Positions 1 to 10,400 of a DNA stretch of 60,000 bases are shown here, piece after piece. A model generated the notes under the pieces. The model did not search any database. It was not told where the DNA came from and saw only the letters and a program-made list of their open reading frames with translations. The number at the start of each line of letters is the position of its first letter. The first letter of the stretch is position 1. Source of the stretch: Membranipora membranacea. Lineage: Eukaryota; Bryozoa; Gymnolaemata; Cheilostomatida; Membraniporidae. The position numbers and the translations under genes were made by a program. The stretch spans positions 11,596,001 to 11,656,000 of the forward strand of contig OU612072.1 in NCBI GenBank assembly GCA_914767715.1, in the 5' to 3' direction.

Positions 1-637
1 TAGTGGCATGTAACTGTACATTTCTCTAAAAATTAAAATATATAATTATAATCAATTTCAATTGATTAATGAATAATATAATATAATTAAAGTGCAGGTA
101 AAATGCGAGGAAAAAAATCAAAACTAATTCTGAAAGCAGATCGCGGAGCGAGAGAACAAACAAAATATCAAAAGAACTTTATCCGCATCAAATTTTACTT
201 CTATGTGTAACAAAACATGTCAATGGTTACATATGTTAGGTCAGTTTTAGGCCAAGCTTGGGCCATTAGCCAGCATTTGGAGTCGCTCCTCCTCCACCAG
301 AAGTGGAGCAAATTGAATCAAACTTGACCTATGTCAGTGTATAGTCTCTGTAGTTCTTTTTCTCCAGAATTAATATGTGTTATTTATATACTCAATAATA
401 ACATTTATTAAATACAAATTATTATTGTAAGGTATATGTAAAAACAACTTACTTATTTATGGAACTTTTTCTTCAGGTTTTTTATTGCAAAATTGGGACT
501 TTTTCTAAGAATAATATGTTGTGACTGGATTAGGTATGCTTTATTGAATGCGCTTGATTTTCGATACATTTGTTTGGTGTCCAAAGCATAATCTGTATCC
601 TGTAAATACACATTATTCCCGAAGGAGACATACTTAC
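1..637. other. PUS10 downstream intron region, no exon assigned
   Basis: PUS10 must continue to the left of the third exon, which ends in phase 2 at 638. Candidate acceptors on the minus strand near 589 and 310 were tried, but none joins in frame to give an open exon with Pus10 similarity. The stretch is AT-rich and I see no repeat or RNA gene in it. Confidence 0.4.
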
Positions 638-2141
638 GGGCAGACATCAGCGCACATGAGTAGAAACGTAAAATCTCTAATCAGACTAGCCACAGGGAGA
701 GCTATAGAGCAGCAGAAGTGTTCAAACTCTACATTCTCATCACGTACAGTTTTCCCTACCTGTATATATGAAAATAAATAAAATGAATAAAATAAATGTT
801 TAATATGAAAATATTGAAACAGTATAAAAAATAAATATATAAATTGATGACATCGGTAAGGATTTTGGGACGGCATCAGCTCTTTCTTTTCCTGCAACAC
901 AAAAGATATGCCATACCAATATGGACCTCAAGATGACCTAATTAACCACCACAGAGTATATTATTTAAAATTTACCAGAGAATGCTTGAATACCGCATGT
1001 AGTTCTCAGTATTTGTAATATAATTGAATGGGTCACTCATTTTAAGTACACACTCAACAACAAAAACTGCAATCAAAGAAAAACTCAAAATCATTTTTAG
1101 CATTATGACATTGCTTAGGCCTGAGTCGCTTACCTGATCCATGAAAACATCATCTGTGAAGTGAGTAAGTACACCGTAACATGCTCCGCAAACAGTCGGT
1201 GATTTAGAGAGATAATTCTGTAAAGCTTCTTTAATTTCTGGGTAACTGCTACTCAAGTCTTCAACAGCCTCCTGTGAGGATATCAGATACGACTGTTACT
1301 TTACAAGAATATTACAAAAAGGACAAAACAATTATTGATCCGTATTTATTTTTTGAGTCATTATGGAAACTGGAAGAGCTCAGAAAATTTGTGTCTACAA
1401 GCCGTTTCTCTCAGTAAGAAACACAGCGGGTACGAAAGCGACTTTAACTACAGTTAACATGGTTAAAGTGAGGGTGCAAATTTTGTAAAATTTATAGGCG
1501 TAGGTGCACAATAATCGCCTAGACAATGTATAGAGTGATTAACTTATTATGACGGTCTTCTAAGTTGGAGAGATTTCAACCGTTTCTATGGACTTTATAA
1601 TATTACGCAATAGTTATCAAGTAATTATTGTGTGGTGTACGCTGTATAGTACCTTCATGGAGAGTTTATAGAATGATATGCTGGATATACCGAGATGTCT
1701 ACAACTGCACCAGAAGCACAAGTGAGGGTTTAGTTTAGTCAGCAGCTCTCCAGCTACGGGTATAACCTTGGAGAATCTTATCATATTCTACAAATATGTA
1801 CATACATTACACAACGTCACAAAAATCAAAAGTGTCCTTTACCACAGTTTTATACACCTGTAGACTTTGACTAAGATATTTTTTCCTGGTATTGTAGTAG
1901 CAATCAAAGTCTTACTGTACAGATTAAGTTACGCACTGACCTGAAGATTAATCCTACAATTACTTCATGTTAGGAGGTACTGTAGCAATCAGAGATACCA
2001 ATCATATTTTAGTGCAAATTGTGAGTCAGTGCGCTCCAAATATACATAGACATCAGTATTTAGCCTACTTACTGTGCGATCCATCCTGTTGTCTGCTGAT
2101 CTGTCTGGGCCTGGGGTGGCACTAAGATTTCCTTGATGCAA
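638..2141 (-). CDS. PUS10: PUS10 tRNA pseudouridine synthase, partial (N-terminal part)
   Basis: Three exons on the minus strand can be joined: 2141-2073, 1271-1134 and 759-638, with phases 0, 0 and then 2, each flanked by AG and GT. The second and third encode TVCGACYGVLTHF followed, across the intron, by EFEHFCCSIALP and SLIRDFTFLL. These line up with the second CxxC zinc-binding segment of animal Pus10 (NVCNVCLGILQEF, then FSVSFPPQLSVRE in human). Pus10 makes pseudouridine in the T-loop of tRNAs (positions 54/55), and the animal protein has an N-terminal THUMP-containing accessory domain with CxxC pairs; only part of that region is seen here. The first exon with the first CxxC pair was not found, and the catalytic domain lies beyond the left edge. 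The 2141-2073 exon (23 codons of low-complexity linker) rests only on open frame, splice signals and matching phase. The family call on the other two exons is fairly secure. Confidence 0.68.
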
Positions 2142-2882
2142 CTAGCATGAAAAGAACACACATATTACAGATGGATAACATGAATCGGCCTGGCCATCTG
2201 GCCAGCCATATTAACTGCCTTAAAATCAGAGTCGGAGGTATGACCAACTTTACTACTTTGTATTATCCAATCCTAGCAAAGCTTTGGCATACTAGCGGGA
2301 TGGAGGCGAGCCACTCACGTAGGCTTGCAGCTGTTTTAGAGTGCCTTACTATACTATTGAATTCACTGACCCTAGCAGAGCTAATAACATGACTAGCGGG
2401 ATGAGAGCCTGACCTAGTAGCGGTCATCGAGAATGTTTTACTATTAATGGCCTTATGATAATTATGACAGCACTGTAGTGTACTCCTCGTCGCTAGCTAG
2501 TCTCAGCCTCGACCCAGGCAGGGCCAGTACTAGATATAGCAGCCTGCTCAGCTGTTCAACAAATCACCAATTATTGGTTATGGTTGGCATATAATAATGT
2601 AAAGGTAATAAACATATATAACATTATCAGGGTTATTTCAGGGAGTCCCCTCCCAGCCGACAAGGCTTAGCCAGCAACCTTCTGTAGAGGTTGCCAATGG
2701 GCAGCTTTGTTGTTGGCCAATATCCTCTGACATCACCTGTCTTTGATAGGTATGCTAGAGGGAGCCAGATATCCCCATTTCCCAGCAACAGATATAAGTG
2801 GTTGTAGATGCTTCTGCTTTTATACTCTATTTTCTTGCCATTAGCGGTTGCAGAAATAACTTTTCTGGACTGACAACACATA

Positions 2883-3552
2883 AGACTTTGTTTGAGGCTG
2901 CTCTTTTGTATCACATCTTATTCTCCATATTTTGTTCTATCATGTGAGCGATTTTCAGCTTTAGAATCCAAATATTGAGGAAGTTATGGCCTCTCAAACT
3001 TCCAGGGTGATTGCCTTCAATCGGCATTGGGAATAATCGGATTTTTCCCCTGGGGTACGTCACAACCATAGACATGTGTTTTGTCTAAGGTGATACTTAT
3101 TATGAGTTATTAGTTAATTCACTAATAATCACACAGATAAGATGATGATCAAAATTCAGACCTGGGTGGGAATCGAACCCGGGTCCACATACCTATAGGC
3201 ACCGACGCTACCATCACGCCACTTGGACCAACTAGATTAGCCAGTCGACAATAAAGCTCTGTGTTAGCGGCGTTGCCTGCAAAGCCATTTGGACCTGGGT
3301 TCGAGACCGTTACAGATCTGAACATTTTGATCATCAACATATTTATTAGTGTATCGTAATAAGTATGATGGTTGTGACGTACCCTAGGGATTGCCGGCTG
3401 ATTCTTACTGCCGATAAATTGCCGTCTCCTTGGAAGTTTGAGAGGCCATAACTTCCTCAATATTTGGATTCTAAAGCTGAAAATCGCTCGAATGATAGAA
3501 TAAAATATGGAGAATAAGATGGGATACAAAAGAGCAGCCTCAAACAAAGTCT
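2883..3552. mobile_element. Foldback element copy 1 with tRNA-like cores
   Basis: The element begins AGACTTTGTTTGAGGCTGCT and ends with the reverse complement of the same string. The outermost ~120 bp of the two arms are nearly identical, and a weaker match continues inward, so nearly the whole element is one long inverted repeat centred near 3225. Close to the centre, the minus strand at 3154-3233 carries a tRNA-like sequence with a box-B match GGTTCGATTCC, and the plus strand at 3264-3325 carries a related one with GGTTCGAGACC. The flanks are CATA and TCAA, so no clean target duplication is left. The open frames inside it are by-products of the repeat. A second copy lies at 15316-15957. Confidence 0.85.
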
Positions 3553-4160
3553 TCAAATATTAATGTATTTACCATCTATTAATATGGCTCCAGCATGCGA
3601 ACAGTTTGCTCCCAATTGTTTTCGATGGTACACATTTACTGCAGTACCAATCTTAGAGGTCTAGGCTGAGGGTAAAAATGGTTGTCACAGTTAGGTCGAT
3701 GTAATTTGCAGACCAAAGTAGCATTTGTCTCCCCTAGAGAAGTGCTTGTTTTTGAGAATGCTTTACATCCAGACACCAAGTAATCAAATAAGACATTATA
3801 GCATCCTTATTTAATTCCTGTGAACTAGTATCACATCCAAGAAATTTGAAATAGGCAAATACGTGGCCATTGATTGAATCAATTGCTTCTGGCACCACTT
3901 AATACTCAACACAAAAAGTGGTGGTCAGGAAATGATACATTTGTTAAATTATGAATTAACAATTCTTGCTAGGAATCTAAATACCTAAGGCTAAATGCTC
4001 TTAGCAAGGCAGAAGCCTTCTACTGACCCCACTCAGCCAGTACCTCTTACTCCCTCTCCCACAGGCCTTCTAGGTAATTTTATAAAATAAATATAACAAA
4101 TAATTTAACTATATAATCTTAATATCGAAATTGGACAGAGAAAGTTAATAATATCCCTGA

Positions 4161-4243
4161 TATATCCTTCCCTGAGAAGGATATAAAACCTCTATTTAAC
4201 TTCTTGAAGAGGTTGCTAAAATTCACTTTTTAGCAACCTCTTC
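4161..4243. repeat. Two adjacent hairpins
   Basis: TATATCCTTC at 4161-4170 pairs with its complement at 4176-4185. GAAGAGGTTGCTAAAA at 4206-4221 pairs perfectly with 4228-4243 across a six-base loop. They are the left-most members of a cluster of self-complementary sequences between 4.1 and 6.8 kb. Confidence 0.7.
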
Positions 4244-4335
4244 CACTGGTCCATACGGCATACAATTGGCAACAGTGTTCAGCCTCTTCCGGTAACCTCT
4301 TTCCAACTCAGTTTAGACAACTATTTGCCCGCTGG

Positions 4336-4371
4336 AAACCCATTCAAGACCAGCTGGTCTTGAATGGGTTT
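4336..4371. repeat. Perfect 36-bp palindrome
   Basis: The right half is the exact reverse complement of the left half, AAACCCATTCAAGACCAG, with no spacer; the centre is CAGCTG at 4351-4356. Complementarity stops at the next base on each side. Confidence 0.85.
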
Positions 4372-4557
4372 TCACACTCTCTGCACAATCAATTGGGCGA
4401 CCCAAGTCGTTGTTCATGATGATGGATGATGATCATCATCATCTGATTGTCGATCAGATCATGACTTTGACACATCAATTTGGAATATATAATATTGCTG
4501 ACAGACTCTATCTCAGGGAGAATTCTCCCTGCTGTGACTCTGACTGTGAACACAGAC

Positions 4558-4686
4558 AGCAGGTCACTGACAGTTGATTTGATGAGTTGCAGCCTTGTGT
4601 GTGTGTGGTTTGTGTTTGTCCACAACAAACACTAACCACACACACACAAGACTGCAACTCATCAAATCAACTGTCAGTGACCTGCT
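4558..4686. repeat. Long hairpin with ~62-bp arms
   Basis: The left arm (about 4558-4619) and right arm (about 4624-4686) are near-perfect reverse complements separated by only a few bases. Both contain a CA/TG dinucleotide run and the string CAGTTGATTTGATGAGTTGC. As a result the same peptide string is read on both strands, so the short open frames here are artefacts. It is probably a palindromic MITE or the fused ends of one. Confidence 0.8.
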
Positions 4687-5599
4687 CCGCTGTGCTGTGA
4701 GACTGTCTCGTGTCAACTCAAAGTCATTAACAGTAGTATGTCTTAGTCTCCAGTCACTAGCTTGGTCTTGTGTGCTACTGCTAGGGAAAAAGATGCTGTA
4801 ATGATGCAAGGGCACAGTTTCGAGGTTGGCAGCTGATGGTCGGATTGGTGGACCGTCCAACAGTATGGATGATGTGTGAACTGAAGGAATTCATTCCTAG
4901 ATATGTATTTTTTGCTCATGCTCTTTTATAGACTGTATTCCTTAGGCAATATACAGAGAACAAAGGAAAACAACCGTGTGTCCATAATTATAAACTAGAT
5001 TTCAGGCTTAGTTTTCAACAATGTTACCTAATGTTGGCAAAGCCTCTTTATCAGGAAAAAAACCCAAATAAAAGAAATTCTAGTAAGTAGGTAAATAACA
5101 CTTACCCCTCTCCACAGTCTTCTTTGCATCTATTAATCTCCTTTGGGTCAGCATAGGTTAGAGATACTTTTCATAAACATGGTCCATATGATGGCCATTT
5201 CGCGGCTTCTAAAGTGTTCCTTACTTAGTTGATAAAGTTGGTTTTTGCATACATCAGGGAGAATACATACAGTCTGAAATACATAGATAGATAGATTCAA
5301 GTTTGTTAAGTTAGTCATATTATAATAAATTAATTAATATTGATTAATTATTAGAAAATTATAAATATATATTGAAATTATTGATGATAATAGTAATCAT
5401 TTCTCAAACAAAAATCAATCAAACCAAGGAGTATAGAGTTAAAGTTGCCTTTATCTCCTTAATCAAACAAAGGCCAGTACTAGAAAAGGGGCATTTCTCA
5501 CTAACTAACATACTCACTCAGTGATTCCTTGCTCATACACCCATGATAGTTAATAGATAGAATCATAGGTCTGCCGCATTTCTTGACTTTGGGCTTGGT

Positions 5600-6305
5600 G
5601 TGGGTGGGGGGTGGTAAGGATGGAAGCTCACTGTGTTTCTCATTAAAGGGCAACCAAGGTTTCGCAGCAATGCATTAATGGGTAGCAAATAATGTGCTGG
5701 GCAGCGTCAGCTTTGTGCATTACGCGATGCAAAACACAAAGTAGTTGCTGACTCTAAGCTGGGTAACACTTCAGTTTAGGGGAGGTTCCAAGACTTTGCT
5801 GTAATAATTATTGAGCACAGGCTAAATAATAACAGGAACATGAAACTGCTATGTGGTATTCTCTTTTAGCTGAGTTTGAGTACCTGATGGAAGAAATGTT
5901 TCACAAGAATTCTGGCTGAATAATCATCCGATTATATTTTGTCTTTTTCCCCATGCGAAAGGTGCAATCTGCTATTAATCAATGGCCATCAATGAGAAGT
6001 TGTTTGAAACCTTGGTTGCCCTTTAAACTGATCAATTTATTGACATGAATTTTAACAGCTCAAGTTCTTTCACAATTCCCATACTACAAACTATTACAGT
6101 TAGGGGAGAAGAGAAGACAACTCTGGCGCCTTCAAATGCGTGCGGAATAGTGCTGAATATGCGCTAGAGTTGTCTTTTCTTCTCCCCTATCAGTAATAGT
6201 GTTTGTAGTATCAGAATTGTGAAAAAACTTGAGCTGTTAAAATTTGTGTCAATAAATTGATCAGTTTAATGAGAAACGCGGTGAGCTTCCATCCTTCCCA
6301 CCCAC
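5600..6305. mobile_element. Nested foldback element
   Basis: Outer arms at about 5600-5648 and 6269-6305 share AAGGATGGAAGCTCAC in inverted orientation. Inside are two further inverted pairs. One runs from GGGCAACCAAGGTTTC near 5648 to its complement near 6008-6024. The other spans 6025-6268, with arms including AAACTGATCAATTTATTGAC and GGGGAGAAGAGAAGACAACT. The layout would fold into a cruciform and is most simply read as one palindromic MITE inserted in another. No protein-coding remnant is seen. Confidence 0.7.
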
Positions 6306-6654
6306 TTGTCATCAATTATTGTAATGTCCATTGAAATATTATTGTCATTCCGCTTGAGAAACAAGCCTACCTCTGCATGCATATCCTCCACGGTCAGTTC
6401 TTGTGAAGAAACATATTCCTTCACCATCAGTTGCCTGCCCCATTCCTCTAGAATGGCCCCGGAAGCTTCCTTTTCTGAATCAACAGATTCGTCACTTAGA
6501 TAATATCAGTTATCTGACGACATTATTGCCATCGAAATATTTTGCCCAAAACTAAGGATCGTAAATTTAATAACGTGTGTTGAATAATGTTAGACAAATT
6601 GATCGTCGCTAATAAACTAACTCTGGCTTTGCGAATTGGGGCTTGTATCATTCT

Positions 6655-6755
6655 ATCACAGAGTAAGGATATATATCCTTACTCTGTGATTCTATGGTTA
6701 TGGATGTTTATACGATGAGCATATCACAGAGTAAGGATATATCCTTACTCTGCGA
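6655..6755. repeat. Two copies of one palindrome
   Basis: ATCACAGAGTAAGGATAT followed directly by its reverse complement forms a perfect 36-bp palindrome at 6655-6690. A slightly shorter copy with one mismatch lies at 6724-6755. These look like juxtaposed transposon ends, or very short MITE remnants. Confidence 0.75.
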
Positions 6756-7424
6756 GCATATTTTGCAGTCATCGATGAGGTAATTTATTATGAGCCTCAA
6801 TAATGTTTGTTTTGACAGCAATGTGATATTTTATGTGGGGAGAGCCTTGACAAAGATTATAAAACATTGGCCATGTAGACATAATAGCATCCACTAAGTT
6901 ACTGTGTGTAGTCACCAAAGATGTTGATGCGTGACCTATTTAGCTAAAGTTGTTGAGGAATTTCTATCAACACAGCGCACTAACAGCTCTGTGACGTCAA
7001 ATTTCACACCCTTTTCAGGGTTAATTTTATGCGAGCGTTGTTAGGAAGGCCTCTACTGCGATAGATATATAATGCACTTAGAGTGGACCAATTTTTTAAA
7101 GAAGCATATCATTACGGAGGTGAAGAATCAGAGAATAATGTGATGCATAAGTAATATTGAGCCACCTAGTGGTTTAAATGTAAACTACCCTTGCATAAGT
7201 ATCCTAAGCTCTGCATAATATATGTAATTTGTCTATTTTGATGAAAAAAAGCACACCACTGGCCTTCTGCAGTCTGTGCAAGTCCAGTGGTGTCCCAGTT
7301 GCCTCAACCACAGGAGCGCATAACCACGTGACTTGCATGAAATACAGGTATCCTGTTATTCGCACACATGTATTATACTGTTTTCTATTTATAACCCACC
7401 CAGGCTGTCTTGCTGGAATGAACC

Positions 7425-10400
7425 ATGAACAATAGGGGCTATTATGGAGGTAATCCTTCCCAGGGTCAAGGAGGCTACCACCCTGGAAATCAGCCTCAGA
7501 GATACGATTACGGCAACAATTATGACAACCCCCATGCCTATCAGCAGCCACCAAACAGAGGTAAGTCTTACTGCAAATAAAAAACACTGGCCTGGTAGAT
7601 GGAATGTACGGTATTTTTCTTTTGCTATGAAATATGACAGGATATCAAACCGCAAAGTTACAGTTTACTCAAGGTAACTGGCAACAGATAAATTGTGAAA
7701 TGTGAAATTGTAAATGTGAAATTCATGCTAATCAGTTTAGGACAATGTTCATGTTGGTCATATCTCCATGAAAATATCCCTTTCAAGTGTACATCATCTG
7801 TCAATACTAGGTGTGTTAGGGCGGTATGATGAGCCACCTATTGCTCGTGGTGCTTATAATGCACCATATGAACCTGTCAGAACTGGCTATCAAGAGCCAC
7901 AGGTAATTGATTATGCTGCACGACAGGACATAAGTCGTGCGGCGCCTGCATATGATTCTGCACCACCAGCTGCATTCAGAGATCTTCCGCCCACAAGCAG
8001 CGCCGGCCCGGCAGCTTCTGCAGCTCCCTCTTTTGCTGGAGCTTTGTCTAAGGTAAGTGTCTATTTTACAATGCCTTGTCAGACATGTCTGCATGCTCAA
8101 ATTAGTTTTTGCTGATGCGATTGTTAAAGCAGCTGGTTGTACTGTTTACAATTTGCCTTCTACCTAACACATTTTCTAGACCAGTGCACTGCTTGTATTT
8201 ATCGCTGTGCCTCTGGATAGACTAGTCTCCATTTATCAAGCTTACAAAACTTGTTTATTTTTGGGGTGGCGGTAAGTATTAGCCTATACGGGTGTGATGC
8301 TAATCCATGTACCATTATTTGGCTATGGCCATCAGCTGTTGTTCAGAAGTTTACCTTGCTCTTTTCTCTGTGTAACATATGCCTCTACCTTTCTAGATAT
8401 CATTGGATGATCTGAAGAACACACTAGGGGGCCAACTGGGTGATTTGTTATCTAAAGGCCTGAAACAGCAGTCCAATCATGATACCGGTGCCTCTAGAAG
8501 GTCTCCTGCTGATGACCCTTATGGCTTGCCACAAAGGCCAAGAGATGACCCATACCTCAGAGGCAACTCTGTGAGCTCGTATTCAAGAGAACCATCACAT
8601 AGAGACCATGATGACTCAAGAGACAGACAATATGGCGGTCGAGGTGATGGTTGGCGCGATGGGCACAATCAAGCGGCTGGTTCCTTGGTAAATTTTCCTT
8701 CAGGCAGATCTGATAATCAAACAGGTTTTGATAACATGGACAGGGATTCCCAAAGGAAACCGCTATTTCCAATAGCCTCTGCGTCACCCTCCACGGCCGA
8801 ACCAAAGTCTATTTTGAAGAAGTCGATTCTAAAGAAACCCAAAGTTGATGATGACCCTCTGATCAGTAAACACCTGACCTCTGGTAAGCATTAATGTCGC
8901 TATTATTAACTGATGTTGAACATGTCTTGGCGCTTATTTGTGATCATAAAAATAAACGTAATTATGGAAACCGTGGTACATAAGGAAGTTGAGATATCAT
9001 CTCAACTTACATATGTACCAGGGTCTTTTGGAGCGCAATCTAGACTAATACATATAGGGGATAGAAAACTTCGGACATCAAGTTATTCAAGAGCTGATGC
9101 ATTGTAAAGTTGTATGACCTATACTTTCTTATTACAATTTTTGTCTAGGTGTGGTATTCTTTTTCTGTTAGAGAATATCCTGCAGCTAACTTTTAGAGTG
9201 CTACTGTATTTACTACTATGTTTATTTCTCTAAGCAATGGTTTCGTTATGGTTCAGGATCAGTTTGTTCAGGGCAAAGGGCTTATAATTATTCTCCCTCA
9301 ATTAAGTCAATATGTGGTTGACCCTGGCTTCTTAATTTTATAGATGTTGTGGATGAGGATGACTTTTTGTATGGTGGTGCTGGTGATGAGAAAGGGAAAT
9401 CTAGAAGAGAGTCAGTAGAACAGCCTGAGCCTGAGTCTACGGCTCCTAAAAGTGCTCAGGAGATAGTGACGAACCCTGCCTTTACTGCCTTACTTAAGAA
9501 AATAGGTCTAGATGATCTGAAACTTGCAGAGAGAATCAAGGTAACAGCTGCATGCTATTCAATCATTTATTTTTATTCAAGCTTCCATGACATATTGTTC
9601 CTGACATTTGATTTCCATTGTGTTCTTATAATCATGAATACTACATAGATTTGATATTGTTGGGTTATCCCTACAATTTTTGATTTGTTTCCATGACTCA
9701 TTTTGAGTATTATTCACAACTGAAGGAAATTATGGTATATTCTTATATGTTGTAGGTCTGATTCATGTCCCCGTGCTCAGCATTTGAATGTGTCATCTGC
9801 AAATAAATAATAAATGTTAGTGTTCTCTATTGTTAGCCCTGCTTGCAATGTACATGAGTATTTTTTTAATGATTTTTTTTTAAAAAGGTGATCTATCCTA
9901 GTTTTACATTCTTCCATCATTGTTGTATCATTTGTTTGGCCTGGCCCTCAGGAGAGACAGCAAACAGATCAGCCCGCTCCTCAGCTACAGCAGCAGAAAC
10001 CAAGGGAGAAGAAACTAAGTGAGAGTGAACAGTTTGGAATCGATCAGAATGCATCCTTCCTTTCCTCTGGTGTTGTCTTGGATGACCTTCTTAAACTCAA
10101 GAAACCAAGCCCTTCGCAAAGAGGTACGAGTTTCTATCAAAAAGAAAAATTTATGGCATTCTTAGTGTACCAATTTGTATTGCATGGCACCATCACAACA
10201 TCATAAATCAGCACCACTGTGTTCATCTTAATTATACTATTGTGTCTAGATTGTCTGCTTTCTGAAGATATTGAATTTTCATATTGATGAAGTCTTTGAA
10301 TTTGGTTTGTTCAATCCTTTCTATCTGTCATAGAACCTCCTGCACAATCAGACCCTCCCAAACAATACAAAGATCATGTAGACGTTCCCAGACAGTACAG

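Larger units (their letters stand above)
2142..7424. other. Gene-poor divergent interval between PUS10 and ZNF318
   Basis: Apart from the foldback elements and palindromes listed separately, no supported coding exon was found. It must hold the 5' exon or exons and promoter of PUS10 (minus) and the 5' leader and promoter of ZNF318 (plus), but neither transcription start can be placed by eye. Confidence 0.5.

Noticed and set aside
262-310. Terminal exon on the minus strand (acceptor plus short frame to a stop)
   Set aside because: Two frames are equally possible, neither resembles the Pus10 C terminus, and the catalytic domain could not fit between 310 and 638.
456-589. Next PUS10 exon after 638
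   Set aside because: The acceptor at about 590 leads to an in-frame stop in the required phase, and no frame resembles Pus10.
2147-2392. 81-residue plus-strand frame
   Set aside because: No splice signals, no recognised motif, and it lies within PUS10 intron or upstream sequence on the other strand.
3154-3233. tRNA gene on the minus strand
   Set aside because: Box A and B are recognisable, but a clean cloverleaf with a paired acceptor stem does not form, and the sequence is part of a repeated element.
3149-3556. 135-residue minus-strand open frame, with a 63-residue relative at 15554-15745
   Set aside because: Both are translations of the same foldback element, including its tRNA-like core; the similarity is due to the repeat, not to a protein.
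4389-4860. Open frames with NHTHTRLQLIKSTVSD on both strands
   Set aside because: The same peptide appears on both strands because the DNA is a palindrome.
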